Below are positions 29,987 to 40,005 of a DNA stretch of 64,000 bases, piece by piece. Location of the stretch: positions 3,719,080 to 3,783,079 of the forward strand of contig NZ_KB976987.1 in assembly GCF_000399685.1 (NCBI RefSeq). Reading direction: 5' to 3'. The first letter of the stretch is position 1; every line of letters begins with the position of its first letter. Source of the DNA: Acinetobacter pittii ANC 4050. Its GTDB lineage: Bacteria; Pseudomonadota; Gammaproteobacteria; Pseudomonadales; Moraxellaceae. The notes under the pieces are model-generated. The model did not search any database. It was given only the letters and a program-made list of their open reading frames with translations, and had not been told where the DNA came from. A program made the translations under genes and the position numbers.

Positions 29987-30604
29987 ATGGAAATCGTATG
30001 CCTAGATCTGGAAGGGGTTTTAGTTCCTGAAATCTGGATCAATTTCGCAAAAAAAACAGGGATTAAAGAACTAGAAGCAACAACTCGTGATATTCCGGAT
30101 TATGATGTTTTAATGACTCAGCGCCTTAATATCTTAAAACAACACGGTTTAGGCTTAAATGACATTCAAGAAGTCATTGCCGAGATGGGACCATTACCAG
30201 GTGCAAAAGAGTTTGTTGAATGGGTTAGCACTCATTTCCAACTCGTGATCTTGTCAGATACTTTCTATGAGTTTGCTCATCCTTTGATGAAGCAATTGGG
30301 TTGGCCAACCATTTTCTGTCATAAATTAGAGACAGATGAAGAAGGAATGATTACGGCTTATAAGCTACGTCAACCAGATCAAAAACGCGAATCGGTTAAA
30401 GCACTACATGGTTTAAATTTCCGAGTAATCGCAGCTGGCGATTCGTATAACGATACAACCATGCTTGGTGAAGCGGACCATGGTTTCTTATTTGATGCGC
30501 CAGAAAACGTGATTGCTGAGTTTCCACAGTTTCCTGCTATCCGCGGATATGATGCATTAAAAGAGGCAATCCGTTCGGTTTCACAGCGTACAATCCCTGC
30601 TTAA
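29987..30604 (+). CDS. thrH: ThrH: phosphoserine phosphatase / homoserine phosphotransferase
   Basis: A 205-residue HAD-superfamily enzyme. Motif I is DLEGVLVPE near residue 6-14, with an Asp-x-Glu in place of DxD, as in ThrH. Motif II is VILSDT near 91, and motif IV is VIAAGDSYNDTTM near 147-159. ThrH dephosphorylates phosphoserine and can move phosphate to homoserine. ATG at 29987 is chosen over the in-frame TTG at 29975. It diverges from cysH. Confidence 0.93.
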   Translation: MEIVCLDLEGVLVPEIWINFAKKTGIKELEATTRDIPDYDVLMTQRLNILKQHGLGLNDIQEVIAEMGPLPGAKEFVEWVSTHFQLVILSDTFYEFAHPLMKQLGWPTIFCHKLETDEEGMITAYKLRQPDQKRESVKALHGLNFRVIAAGDSYNDTTMLGEADHGFLFDAPENVIAEFPQFPAIRGYDALKEAIRSVSQRTIPA

Positions 30605-30613
30605 GAATAAATC

Positions 30614-30643
30614 ATAAAAAAGGCGCTTTAAGCGCCTTTTTTA
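30614..30643. terminator. Bidirectional terminator
   Basis: AAAAAAGGCGCT/AGCGCCTTTTTT with a TTA loop, between converging thrH and the FadL-type gene. Symmetric, so it can serve both. Confidence 0.93.
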
Positions 30644-30662
30644 TATGAATGAGTTTTGAAAC

Positions 30663-32093
30663 TTAGAATTTATAACCAAGTTTTAAACCATAAGCGATTG
30701 CATTGTTGTCAGAGAAGTCTGCAACATATTGATCGCTACCAGCTTGTGCGCCTGTTTGAGCTTTAGCATCACCCAACCAGAAATATTTTACACCGCCAGC
30801 AAGGAAGGTTTGTGGAGTAGGGCTATATTGAAGACCTAAACCTACGTTCCAATAACCTTCAGTTGGGCCTAAGGTTGTTACAGGGTTACCCGCGCCAGAG
30901 TCCCAACCCACAGAAACGTTACCCGCCCACTTGTCGCTAAGTTTACGGCCAACACCGGCGTTAACAGACCATTGGTCATCAGAATATTCAACTAAGTTAA
31001 AACCATTTGGACGTCCAACAAGTCCACCTACAGCTTCTGAAACTTTACCAAATTTATATGGCTGGATAGAGAAGTCTTTCCAGTTTACCCAACGCACGTT
31101 CGCGAATGCCACTGTATTTGCCATGATACCCGTTTGGAAATCAAGGTTTACAGATTGAGGTGTTGTAATTGTAGTTTTGCCTTCTGAATTAATAGCTTGA
31201 AGCTTAGATGCAGGTACGTCTAAACCAGCGAGCACAGAAGTAAGCCCTGGGAAATTTAATAAAGATAAGTCTTCATTAATATTGGTTTTGTGGTCAATTT
31301 CAGAACGATAAGTTAAAGATGCTTTAAGCGCAATTTCTGGAATTTGATAAGCTGCACCTGCTAACCAACCTACACCAGTAGTTTCTTTAATATTCGCATC
31401 ATAACCATTGTAAAGGCTATAAGCTTGACCTCGTAGACTTACATTACCTTTAACGGTTTGTAATACAGGACCCGCATAGAAATTAAAGTTTTGATTCGGT
31501 TGGAAGCCAAAAACAAAAGATAAGTTTTGAGTATCTACCTCAACTTTAGTTCCGCCAGTACCTAAATAATTATTTGCTACAGCAAGAGCACCAGCAAGTT
31601 TTTGAAATTGAGGACTTGCTAAAACTTGGCCTTTTGCTATTGCTAAGGTTTGATCATTTACAGGTAAACCTTGTGCTTCTAAAGCTTCTTTTGCTTTTTT
31701 AGTAACAATCCCGTCAATTGCACCAGCTGATAAAACTGAGTCAGAACCTGGATTTGAAACGAATGCATTATTACCTGAGTATTCAGCATCAGAACCAAAC
31801 GGTTGGTCATAAAGTAAACCAAAAGAGAATTTATCGTTAAGTTGTAGTTTTAAGGCTGCACTTGGGAAAAAATAATCATCGGCCATATCACCAATATTAC
31901 GATTTGTTGTGCTTGATCCTGCTTCTTTACCCGCTACATCTGGGTCTAGAATAGAAATACCCGCTTCAAAGTAGTTTCCAGGCTGCAAAAATGCAGACAT
32001 TGATTGTCCAGAGCGATCCAATGCTGCTGCAAAAACCCCAGTTGCAGGCAGCGTTGCTAAAATCATTGCAGTGCTCAGATGTTTTAATTTCAT
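30663..32093 (-). CDS. FadL-family outer membrane transporter (OmpP1/FadL/TodX)
   Basis: A 476-residue outer-membrane beta-barrel of the FadL family for long-chain fatty acids or other hydrophobic compounds. The signal peptide (TAMILATLPATGVFAAA) is cut near residue 23. The hatch segment begins LDRSGQSMSAFLQPGNYFEAG. Many alternating strands follow, and the chain ends in KLGYKF with a C-terminal Phe as needed for barrel assembly. An Ala/Lys-rich helical stretch near residues 120-165 is longer than in E. coli FadL. Single gene with an unusually long AT-rich upstream region. Confidence 0.9.
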   Translation of the reverse strand: MKLKHLSTAMILATLPATGVFAAALDRSGQSMSAFLQPGNYFEAGISILDPDVAGKEAGSSTTNRNIGDMADDYFFPSAALKLQLNDKFSFGLLYDQPFGSDAEYSGNNAFVSNPGSDSVLSAGAIDGIVTKKAKEALEAQGLPVNDQTLAIAKGQVLASPQFQKLAGALAVANNYLGTGGTKVEVDTQNLSFVFGFQPNQNFNFYAGPVLQTVKGNVSLRGQAYSLYNGYDANIKETTGVGWLAGAAYQIPEIALKASLTYRSEIDHKTNINEDLSLLNFPGLTSVLAGLDVPASKLQAINSEGKTTITTPQSVNLDFQTGIMANTVAFANVRWVNWKDFSIQPYKFGKVSEAVGGLVGRPNGFNLVEYSDDQWSVNAGVGRKLSDKWAGNVSVGWDSGAGNPVTTLGPTEGYWNVGLGLQYSPTPQTFLAGGVKYFWLGDAKAQTGAQAGSDQYVADFSDNNAIAYGLKLGYKF

Positions 32094-32633
32094 TTTAATC
32101 TTTCCTTGAACTTCAAGACATTTTTTTAAAAGTAACAGAGTTAAACCGTTTAAACTGTGTTGCCTTCAAAGCTCCTAATTACAAGTAATAGAAGCTTTGA
32201 TAACTCCATGTAACAAAAATAGCATAATTACAATAAGAGTAAATCTGTTATATGAACTGAGGAGTACTCACTTTTTATACAAATAGTACCGATAATGAAT
32301 GAAATATGAAGGAATATTTTCATTGTTAAATTAATTTAATTAATTGATATTTATATTTTTTATCTATTAGTGATGAGCTTTGTTTTTATGACATTTTTGT
32401 CACAAATCTAAGAAAAATGGTCAAAGATTTTTTTGTAAAAATATGAATTAAATGATTATGAAATGAGTATTAGTCATCATTTTTAGTTGATAAGTCTAGT
32501 TTCTCTACATCTGTATATTATTGATTCACTTTTATATTCTTAATTTTATAAAAAAGTTTAGCTTAATTTTTTTTACCATTTGATCTATTTTTTGAGCGAA
32601 ATTGGAGTCTCTATTTAAAAGCGATCATTAGAA
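32094..32633. other. Long AT-rich upstream region of the FadL-type gene
   Basis: Some 540 bases without a credible gene. It must hold the minus-strand promoter of the FadL-type gene near its left end. An imperfect inverted repeat (AATGAAATAT with ATATTTTCATT) sits around 32298-32324. Nothing else stands out apart from poly-A and poly-T runs. Confidence 0.45.
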
Positions 32634-32667
32634 AATAACCGAAAATAATCATCTAGATTCGGCTATT
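32634..32667 (-). terminator. Terminator-like hairpin after the quinone reductase gene
   Basis: AATA-CCGAA pairs with TTCGG-TATT (one mismatch). On the minus strand it is followed by TTTTC. It lies 25 bases past the stop of the gene at 32693-33391. Confidence 0.5.
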
Positions 32668-32692
32668 TAATTTTTAGAGCTCAAACACAGCA

Positions 32693-33391
32693 TTAAAGTG
32701 GATATAGTTTTTCATCAAATTGTTCTAGCTTAGGAAATTTTAGTGGTTCAAGCTGGTCCAAGTGAGTGAGATAAATCTCATAGTCTTCGAGAAGGGTTTC
32801 TCGTGCTTCTTGGCTAATGTACGGTATGTGGTAAGCAATGAATGGAGGTAGGACTTCAAAACCAGCATATGCCAAAGTACCACGCTGAATTGGCGATAGA
32901 TAATTTTCGATTGAACCATGAATAGAGTTCTCTCCAAACATGTGTGTTCTACCGCCGAGCGTTAAACACAACATCGCTTTTTTACCTGCCATGCCGCCGT
33001 GGTTATAAAACCGCTTACCACCATAAAACAAGCCAGAGACGAAAACACGATCAATCCAGCCCTTTAAAATTGCTGGAACAGATGTCCAATAAAGTGGGAA
33101 ATTAAAAATAACTAAATCAGCTTTTTTTACTTTTTCAATTTCTGCTTGAATATCTGGAGCTAGAAGTTGATTTTTGCTGGCATTCCTTTGCTCTAGAGCA
33201 TAGTTAAAATAATCAGGTTGATTGAGCTCTAGAAAATCCTCTTTGGACGCAACGGGGTTAAATTTCATCGCATATAAATCTGAAACCTCTACTGTGTGCC
33301 CCAATTTTTCTAAGGTTTGCTTGGCTGTACTTTTTAGAGCAGTAGTAAAAGACTGTGGTTCTGGATGAGCATGGACAATCAGAATATTCAT
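32693..33391 (-). CDS. NAD(P)H-dependent quinone/flavin oxidoreductase, flavodoxin-like fold
   Basis: A 232-residue protein of the NQO1/MdaB/YwrO group. The N-terminal ILIVHAHPEPQSFTTAL block binds FMN or FAD phosphate. FNFPLYWTSVPAILKGWIDRVF near residues 96-117 and LTLGGRTHMF near 144 form the flavin pocket. Such enzymes do two-electron reduction of quinones or nitro compounds. It diverges from an AraC regulator 157 bp away, which is the likely regulator of this gene. Confidence 0.9.
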   Translation of the reverse strand: MNILIVHAHPEPQSFTTALKSTAKQTLEKLGHTVEVSDLYAMKFNPVASKEDFLELNQPDYFNYALEQRNASKNQLLAPDIQAEIEKVKKADLVIFNFPLYWTSVPAILKGWIDRVFVSGLFYGGKRFYNHGGMAGKKAMLCLTLGGRTHMFGENSIHGSIENYLSPIQRGTLAYAGFEVLPPFIAYHIPYISQEARETLLEDYEIYLTHLDQLEPLKFPKLEQFDEKLYPL

Positions 33392-33548
33392 AAGGTGACC
33401 TGTATTCTTTTTCAGGAATTGTGCTGTCTAATGCAATTCGACGGATTTTGTTTTGAATAACTATGCATCAATTTAAAAGCATGACATAGTTCATGAACTG
33501 ACAGTTTTTACCATTTCACGCCATTTTATTTTGCTCAGTGGGTTGCTT

Positions 33549-34574
33549 ATGAATCCAGAATTACCAGGAACTTATATTAATTTAATTGTAGAAACTATTA
33601 AGCGGTGGGGTGTCTCTGGTGAGCAGCTTTTAGAGGAAAGTGGAATAACCCTAGACCAATTGAAAAAGCCCTATTGGTATGTTGAGTTCAACCTCTTAAA
33701 TCAACTTATTGAACGGGCTATCGAGTTATGCAAAGAGCCAGCACTGGCAGGATATTTAGCTTTAAACATGACAGCTTCATGTTATGGTTCAGTCGGAATG
33801 GCTGCTATCGTTTCTTCAAATTTAGGAGAAGCGCTGAAAATTCTTGAACACTTCATTGGTTCACGTTGCAAGGTCTTTAAACCAGAATTAAAACAAGAAA
33901 ATAATGATGCATATTGGTCAATTCATCAGCCAGTTGATGCATTTCAGTTGAACTCAAATGCCAACATTTTTTTGTTAGTCGGTTTTGTTCAAATCGCGAG
34001 AAAACTAACAGGGCTTTCTCATTTGGGAAAAGTTGAATTACAAATGCCAGAACCTATAGGTTTTGCCGAAATAAGTCATCAACTGGCTGTGACTTGTTTA
34101 TTTAACCAAAAGCGTAATTGTTGGATATTTCCAAAAGAGTATTTAGCACAACCTGTATTAACGGCAGACCCAATGCTAGCGCCATTGTTAAATGCGCAAT
34201 GTAAGCGGGATATAGAGAAGTTAAAGTTAAAAAGTGGTTGGAAAGGGCGCGTTAAACAAGTTGCTGAAAAATTGCTTTTGGATGGGGAGGGGGAGACATT
34301 AAAAGTTGGGCAAGTGGCTCAAATCATGAATATGTCAGAGCGAACCTTACAACGCTATTTAGCCCTTGATCATACTAGTTTTACAATCTTGGTAGACTCT
34401 CTCAAAAAGGAACATGCCCAGAAACTTTTAGCTCAAAATAACATGTCGATTGAAAAAGTGGCTTTAATGCTGGGTTATGCCGAAACTTCTCACTTCACTC
34501 GTGCATTTAAGCGCTGGATGGGCGTCACGCCTAAATACTTCCAAACTAAACATAAGATGGATGATTTAAGTTAA
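33549..34574 (+). CDS. AraC family regulator (OruR/ArgR-like)
   Basis: A 341-residue regulator: an N-terminal arabinose-binding-like domain (Arabinose_bd type, residues about 15-200) and a C-terminal AraC double helix-turn-helix, residues about 255-335, with the MSERTLQRYL and YAETSHFTRAFKRWMGVTP blocks. I start at ATG 33549; a TTG 18 bases earlier is in frame. It is divergent from the quinone reductase and probably controls it in response to an unknown effector. It converges with the desaturase gene. Confidence 0.9.
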   Translation: MNPELPGTYINLIVETIKRWGVSGEQLLEESGITLDQLKKPYWYVEFNLLNQLIERAIELCKEPALAGYLALNMTASCYGSVGMAAIVSSNLGEALKILEHFIGSRCKVFKPELKQENNDAYWSIHQPVDAFQLNSNANIFLLVGFVQIARKLTGLSHLGKVELQMPEPIGFAEISHQLAVTCLFNQKRNCWIFPKEYLAQPVLTADPMLAPLLNAQCKRDIEKLKLKSGWKGRVKQVAEKLLLDGEGETLKVGQVAQIMNMSERTLQRYLALDHTSFTILVDSLKKEHAQKLLAQNNMSIEKVALMLGYAETSHFTRAFKRWMGVTPKYFQTKHKMDDLS

Positions 34575-34603
34575 AAGGCTATAAATTTAATTTCATGGCC
34601 TTT
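34573..34603. terminator. Weak convergent terminator
   Basis: AAAGGC (34574-34579) pairs with GCCTTT (34598-34603) across an AT-rich 18-nt loop, between the AraC gene and the converging desaturase gene. The stem is short. Confidence 0.4.
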
Positions 34604-34630
34604 CATTGATCATTTGAATTATTAAGTAGA

Positions 34631-35614
34631 TTATTCTGGCTTAGATAAGAGTGATTCAATCACTTCCAAATAACTAGGTGGTGCCGGAACATGACCGCGG
34701 TCTCTTAATAGTCGATGCATGCGTGGCAATTTGAAGTAGGGCACCGAAGCCATTAGGTGATGTTCCATATGGTAATTGACATGAATAGGTGCCACAAAGC
34801 TTCTAGCAATCCAACCTGCGCGTGTCGTGCGTGTATTGGTTAAGGCTGTATTACTCGTTTGCATGCCTGCATGTTCGGCCATTGAGCGGATTCTTAAAAA
34901 TAATGGAAATGGTGTTAAATACGCTAAAGGCCATAACCAATAAAAACGTTGCTGCCCAAACGCCTTTAAAACACCATAAAGAGCAACATTTGTTACAATG
35001 GCGCCGCTACTGTTTTTTATAAGACTTTTAGTATAGTCAACGAAATCTTTATTGCTTCGATCTAACCAGACTTGATCATTTGCAACGGTCCATTTCATTA
35101 AATCGAGATCCATTAACACCCGACCAAAGCTAAACTTTAATCCTGTCATACCCGTTAAGTCGCGTAAAAATTTACGAGTAAGAGATTTTTTACTTACTGG
35201 AAAACCAGAAACTAAAGAAAGGTCAGGGTCATCTGGCGTAGAGGTTTTTGCATGATGACGGACATGGTGTACGCGGTATTTTTGTAGATCATTCCAGATT
35301 GGACGGGCGCATAGCCATTCACCTACGAAGTCATTTATTTTTTTATTTTTGAATAGGCTTTTATGCGATGCATCATGCATCAAAATTGCTAGACATAACT
35401 GGCGGCCCGCCAATATGGCCAAAGCTAGCATACAAGCAAGTAATTTGCCCCAGCTCGGTAAGTAATCCCACATCAAAATTAAGCTCGCAAATGTTCCGCC
35501 AATAACAGCCCATGTGCTTGCAACCGCCCAAGCGCCGTATGCATCTGAGGGTTGTGTGAGTTCCTGTATTTCTTCTCTGCTAAATAGATCGGTCACACTC
35601 ACTTGTGCATTCAT
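34631..35614 (-). CDS. Membrane fatty acid desaturase family protein
   Basis: A 327-residue membrane di-iron desaturase or hydroxylase. The three histidine boxes are HDASH near residue 79, HHVRHH near 115 (VRHHAKT follows), and HMEHH near 285. About four transmembrane helices lie between them. Family members insert double bonds in fatty acyl chains or hydroxylate related lipids. The substrate is unknown. It is flanked by regulators of the AraC and PaaX types. Each gene is separate, so which one controls it is open. Confidence 0.88.
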   Translation of the reverse strand: MNAQVSVTDLFSREEIQELTQPSDAYGAWAVASTWAVIGGTFASLILMWDYLPSWGKLLACMLALAILAGRQLCLAILMHDASHKSLFKNKKINDFVGEWLCARPIWNDLQKYRVHHVRHHAKTSTPDDPDLSLVSGFPVSKKSLTRKFLRDLTGMTGLKFSFGRVLMDLDLMKWTVANDQVWLDRSNKDFVDYTKSLIKNSSGAIVTNVALYGVLKAFGQQRFYWLWPLAYLTPFPLFLRIRSMAEHAGMQTSNTALTNTRTTRAGWIARSFVAPIHVNYHMEHHLMASVPYFKLPRMHRLLRDRGHVPAPPSYLEVIESLLSKPE

Positions 35615-35720
35615 TTTTATTCTCCCAAATCAGATTTTGGCATTCATCTTTTATATTACAAATATAATCATAAAATTTTAAAAAGTGAAATATTTGTTTG
35701 TAAAAAAATAAATCATTTCA

Positions 35721-36521
35721 TTAATATTCTAATTCTTGTTCATATACTTTTTTCCAAAGCTTCTGACCAATAGAGTCAAGTTGTTGTACATTTTGAGCAA
35801 ATTGATTCCGAGCTTTTTCATTTACAAATGGGGCAGGCAATAAAGGGTCATTTATGAGTAAAGTAATCGTTTCTCGCCCTAATAACAAAGCTTGGGTAGC
35901 AGCCTCATTCAAGGATAAATTTTTATAATTCAAAAGCCACTGTTGGATATCTTGACTATACATTTCATAGTTTTTTTCAAGCTGTTTGGTATCCCATAAA
36001 GAGGGAATTAACGAAACTGTTTTTGAGTCAAATTTTTGAATAATAGAAATTTTAGCTTCGTTTTCAAGACCCGCTAAAACGAGCTCTTCACATGTTTTTT
36101 CAAAGCTATACGCTAAATTATCTGGACGTATATAAATACTAGTTTCAAGTTCTTTAAAACCAAATTGATGTAATGCTCGTTCTCTCTTTTTTAAAGCGGT
36201 CCGATCTATACGCCCCAAAGTTCCAGTAAATACGGCAAGATACTGCTGTTGCCATTCTTTGGTTTGTTTAATGCCATTTTTACGATTCAAAATGACTTTT
36301 GCCCATTCTTTGGTCGATGGCGAAAGTTGATAAATGCCGCGCTCAACACTTTCTATCATGCCCTCATTTAACAACCGAGTCGTAGCCACACGAATACCAT
36401 TGTCACTCATATTAAAAAGTTTAGCGGCAATCAATATTTGTTTAATGGTGAGTTGAGGGTAAGCCGAGGAAAGAAATAAATCGATAATGAGATGGCGTGC
36501 ATTAATTTTGGTATTTTTCAT
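35721..36521 (-). CDS. PaaX-like transcriptional regulator
   Basis: A 266-residue protein with the PaaX layout. The N-terminal winged helix is at about residues 8-75 (NMSDNGIRVATTRLLNEGMIESVERGIY), a central CRISPR-Cas2-like domain follows, and a C-terminal domain contains NDPLLPAPF, the family signature. PaaX represses phenylacetate degradation by sensing phenylacetyl-CoA, but no paa genes are here, so the target is probably another CoA-ester pathway. The neighbouring desaturase, 106 bp downstream on the same strand, is one candidate. Confidence 0.88.
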   Translation of the reverse strand: MKNTKINARHLIIDLFLSSAYPQLTIKQILIAAKLFNMSDNGIRVATTRLLNEGMIESVERGIYQLSPSTKEWAKVILNRKNGIKQTKEWQQQYLAVFTGTLGRIDRTALKKRERALHQFGFKELETSIYIRPDNLAYSFEKTCEELVLAGLENEAKISIIQKFDSKTVSLIPSLWDTKQLEKNYEMYSQDIQQWLLNYKNLSLNEAATQALLLGRETITLLINDPLLPAPFVNEKARNQFAQNVQQLDSIGQKLWKKVYEQELEY

Positions 36522-36874
36522 TCAGATAGAATTTTTGATATGAGTTGCATTTGAACAGAATAATATCATGTTTCTTTAAGGACATTTTAAGATCATTTTG
36601 TAGAGTAAGTAAGGGCGAAAAGCTTTATCTATAACAAGAAAAATTTTGGGAGTTCTTAACCAAGTTTTATCTTTTTACGATAGTTAACCCAAGTTTGTCA
36701 TCATGTTGTGATACATTATCGCACTTTAAATAAACTGCCTTTAACTAGGGGCAATAACCACAAACGTTAGAAATGGTCTGATATTGAACATGTGTTAAGT
36801 CTAATTTGGGACTTACCAATTGCGATAAAACTAATTTTAGATCGTTCTAATGATTAACTTTCTTTGAGCAAGTT
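36522..36874. other. Intergenic region upstream of uppP
   Basis: About 350 bases between the divergent PaaX-like gene and uppP. It must hold both promoters. I find no strong palindrome, riboswitch or small gene. A strong Shine-Dalgarno before uppP is not evident (TTTGAGCAAGTT precedes the ATG). Confidence 0.45.
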
Positions 36875-37693
36875 ATGGAAAATTTTGAAGTTATAAAAGC
36901 ACTGTTTTTAGGCTTTGTCGAAGGCTTAACTGAATTTTTACCTATCTCGAGTACAGGCCATTTAATTTTATTTGGTCATATTATCGATTTCCATTCAGAC
37001 GGCGGACGTGTATTTGAGGTCGTAATCCAGTTAGGTGCTATTTTGGCAGTGTGCTGGTTATACCGACAAAAAATTATTAACTTGATTAAGGGATTCTTTA
37101 GTGGCGATGTAGAATCACGTCATTTTGCGATTAGCGTGCTTATTGCATTCTTCCCAGCAGTCATTATTGGTGTTTTAGCTGTCGACTTCATTAAGAGTGT
37201 TCTATTCAGCCCAATCGTCGTTGCGATTGCTTTGATTGTCGGTGCTCTTATCATTTTCTGGGTTGAATCTAGACAGTTTGAGCATAAGACACTGGATGCA
37301 ACTAAAATTACTTTTAAACAAGCGCTTTTAGTAGGCCTTGCTCAGTGTGTGGCCATGATTCCGGGAACTTCACGTTCAGGCGCAACAATTGTGGGTGGAA
37401 TGTTTGCGGGCTTATCACGTAAAGCTGCTACAGAATTCTCTTTCTTCCTTGCAATGCCGACCATGTTGGGTGCTGCAACTTTTGACTTGATTAAAAATGC
37501 TGACGTACTCACCTCAGACAATATGATTAATATTGGGGTAGGTTTTGTTGCTGCTTTTATTGCTGCGCTGTTTGTTGTAAAGGCATTGGTATTATTTGTA
37601 GAGCGTCATACATTACGTGTATTTGCTTGGTACCGAATTGTACTTGGTGTAATTATTTTAATTGCAGCCATGTTCTTTAATTTATCGGCTTAA
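36875..37693 (+). CDS. uppP: Undecaprenyl-diphosphatase
   Basis: A 272-residue, polytopic BacA-type phosphatase that recycles undecaprenyl pyrophosphate to the monophosphate carrier for cell-wall and O-antigen precursors. Both active-site blocks are intact: [15 protein letters not shown] near residues 16-30 and [10 protein letters not shown] near 164-173. Length is typical. Overexpression gives bacitracin resistance in relatives. Single gene with its own terminator. Confidence 0.97.
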   Translation: MENFEVIKALFLGFVEGLTEFLPISSTGHLILFGHIIDFHSDGGRVFEVVIQLGAILAVCWLYRQKIINLIKGFFSGDVESRHFAISVLIAFFPAVIIGVLAVDFIKSVLFSPIVVAIALIVGALIIFWVESRQFEHKTLDATKITFKQALLVGLAQCVAMIPGTSRSGATIVGGMFAGLSRKAATEFSFFLAMPTMLGAATFDLIKNADVLTSDNMINIGVGFVAAFIAALFVVKALVLFVERHTLRVFAWYRIVLGVIILIAAMFFNLSA

Positions 37694-37709
37694 ATCATCT
37701 GATAAAGTG

Positions 37710-37738
37710 AAAAAACCTAGAATGCTCTAGGTTTTTTT
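37710..37738 (+). terminator. Intrinsic terminator of uppP
   Basis: The stem AAAACCTAGA/TCTAGGTTTT around ATGC followed by TTTT, 17 bases after the uppP stop. Confidence 0.88.
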
Positions 37739-37851
37739 ATGCCTAAAAATTGATTTGTATTGCCTATTTATACAAAGTAAACGCAAGACAGATGTTTTCA
37801 TTTTAGGTTCATTGTTATATTGATTATTAGATTGCTTCTCACAATAAAACT

Positions 37852-38748
37852 ATGCCGCGAAATCATCTTACAGAACATTTGGTCGATGCATTTTTGCACT
37901 TGGCTCCAGTAGAAGGTCTCTATCCTACTTTTATTTCTAATATCACTTTAATGCGGGTAGACCATTCCACGAAACCTATTGCAGTGCTACAAGAGCCTTC
38001 AATTGTTTTAGTGATACAGGGATTAAAGCGAGGGTATATTGGTAAAGAAATCTTTCAGTTTCAACAAGGCCAGTGCTTATTCATCTCAATTGCAATACCG
38101 TTTGATTGCGATACTATTGTCGAAAATAATGAACCGATGTTGGCGATCGCAATAAAGTTTGAACCACAAATGATGGGTGATCTCATAACTAAAATGGATA
38201 AACAGCAACAAGTGGTTACTGAAGATGCTCATTCAGAAGATTTAAAATTAAGCTGTGGGCTTAGAGTGATTGACATGAATGCCACTATTTCAGAGGTTGC
38301 TCTCAGATTGCTCAATTTACTTCGCTCTAAACAAGATACTTTTATATTGGGTGAGCAAGTTAAAAGAGAATTGGTTTATCGTGTGGTACAGGCCTCAGGT
38401 GGCAATCTAGTCGAGAGCTTATCGGCTATGGCAAGTCGAAATGGTGTGATTTATACCATTTGTGAAATTATTCAGCGTGATTATTATCATAACTTAACGG
38501 TTCAAGAGTTGGCGAAACAAGCGGGCATGAGCATCTCGCTTTTTCATCAGACTTTTAAAAAGGTGACGAATTATTCGCCCTTACAGTACATCAAAATTAC
38601 TCGGTTACATAAGGCACGCGAACTTATCATGAACAATAAAATGGGGGTAGCAGAAGCAGCCTATGAAGTTGGATATGTGAGTGCCTCACAATTTAGCCGA
38701 GAATTTAAGCGACTGTTTGGCGTTCCACCCAAGTCCTCAATTATTTAA
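37852..38748 (+). CDS. AraC family transcriptional regulator (AraC_N type)
   Basis: A 298-residue regulator. The N-terminal half is the AraC_N cupin-like domain (QEPSIVLVIQGLKRGYIG near 45-63 is typical). The C-terminal double helix-turn-helix spans residues about 200-295, with LAKQAGMSISLFHQTFKK and AYEVGYVSASQFSREFKRLFG. It sits 45 bp before a quinone oxidoreductase gene on the same strand. In related bacteria this pair is often an autoregulated stress response to an aldehyde or quinone. That link is inference. Confidence 0.9.
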   Translation: MPRNHLTEHLVDAFLHLAPVEGLYPTFISNITLMRVDHSTKPIAVLQEPSIVLVIQGLKRGYIGKEIFQFQQGQCLFISIAIPFDCDTIVENNEPMLAIAIKFEPQMMGDLITKMDKQQQVVTEDAHSEDLKLSCGLRVIDMNATISEVALRLLNLLRSKQDTFILGEQVKRELVYRVVQASGGNLVESLSAMASRNGVIYTICEIIQRDYYHNLTVQELAKQAGMSISLFHQTFKKVTNYSPLQYIKITRLHKARELIMNNKMGVAEAAYEVGYVSASQFSREFKRLFGVPPKSSII

Positions 38749-38793
38749 AGTAAATTAAGTATTTTGGAATATAAATCAAACATGGAGCATTTT

Positions 38794-39792
38794 ATGACCC
38801 TTCCAACAACCATGAAAATTATTGAAATTACGGCTCCTGGTGGACCTGAGGTTCTAAAAGTTCAAGATGCAAATATTCCAGCACCTCAAGCAGATGAAGT
38901 CTTAATTGAAGTAAAGGCTGCTGGAATTAACCGCCCTGATGTCTTACAGCGTATGGGGTTATATCCGATGCCTAAAGGTGTTACTCAAATACCTGGACTT
39001 GAAGTCGCTGGGGTTGTGGTTGCCGTGGGTGACCAAGTAAATCAATTCAAGGTTGGAGATAAAGTTTGTGCTCTAACAAATGGCGGTGGTTATGCAGAAT
39101 ACTGTGCGGTAACTGCAACTCAAGTATTGCCAATACCTGAAAATTTAACGTTTACGCAAGCTGCTGCGATTCCAGAAACATTTTTTACGGTTTGGGCAAA
39201 CTTATTTGATATCGGCCGTTTAAAGAAAGATGAAACCGCACTAATTCATGGCGGTGCAAGTGGTATTGGAACCACAGCTTTAGCGATTTGCCAAGCTTTA
39301 GGAATTAAAACTTTTGCTACGGTTGGTAGTGAAGATAAAGTTGAAGCACTCTCTAGTTTCACCACAGCAATTAACTATAAAACCCAAGATTTTGAGCAAG
39401 AAGTTTTGAAACATACTCAAGATCAAGGTATTGATGTTATTTTGGATATTGTGGGTGGTTCTTATTTTCAGAAAAACTTAAATCTATTAAAACGTGATGG
39501 CCGACTTGTCATTATTGGCTTTATGGGAGGTCGAATTGCAAAAGAATTTGATTTACAAAAACTGATTTTAAAACGCGCAACGATTACAGGCTCAACGATG
39601 CGAGCGCGTAATAGCCAAGAAAAAGCACAGATTGCTCAATCTTTACATGAACATGTATGGCCGTTATTGGAGCAAGGTAAATGTTTACCGCAAATCTATA
39701 AAACGTATGCTTTTTCAGATGTGCAAAGTGCCCATGCATGTATGGAGCAAGGTGATCACATTGGAAAGATCGTTTTAGAAATGAATGCGTAA
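38794..39792 (+). CDS. Quinone oxidoreductase, PIG3/QOR type
   Basis: A 332-residue medium-chain dehydrogenase/reductase, zinc-free, of the PIG3 NAD(P)H-quinone oxidoreductase group. The N-terminal GroES-like part contains AAGINRPDVLQRMGLYP. The nucleotide fold has HGGASGIGTTALAICQALG near residue 140-158. I start at ATG 38794, where GGAG lies seven bases upstream. Two earlier in-frame starts (38764 TTG, 38782 ATG) have no Shine-Dalgarno. It is likely cotranscribed with the AraC gene. Confidence 0.92.
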   Translation: MTLPTTMKIIEITAPGGPEVLKVQDANIPAPQADEVLIEVKAAGINRPDVLQRMGLYPMPKGVTQIPGLEVAGVVVAVGDQVNQFKVGDKVCALTNGGGYAEYCAVTATQVLPIPENLTFTQAAAIPETFFTVWANLFDIGRLKKDETALIHGGASGIGTTALAICQALGIKTFATVGSEDKVEALSSFTTAINYKTQDFEQEVLKHTQDQGIDVILDIVGGSYFQKNLNLLKRDGRLVIIGFMGGRIAKEFDLQKLILKRATITGSTMRARNSQEKAQIAQSLHEHVWPLLEQGKCLPQIYKTYAFSDVQSAHACMEQGDHIGKIVLEMNA

Positions 39793-39812
39793 TGCTGTAA
39801 TCTCCTAATTAA

Positions 39813-39843
39813 AGTTTAGGTGAACGAGAGGTTTGCCTAAACT
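39813..39843 (+). terminator. Terminator-like hairpin
   Basis: A perfect 8-bp repeat AGTTTAGG/CCTAAACT with a 15-nt loop, then AAATTTTAT, 20 bases past the quinone oxidoreductase stop. The T run is short. Confidence 0.5.
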
Positions 39844-40005
39844 AAATTTTATAATTCTAGACCCTGCCTATTTCTCTATAAAAATTACCAAATTCTATTG
39901 GCAGATTGCACCAGTTCCATAACTTCACCTATAAATTGATTAAGAAATAACAATTGGTTCTTACCTTATTATTTCTTTCCATACTGATGAAAAAGGATAG
40001 TAACA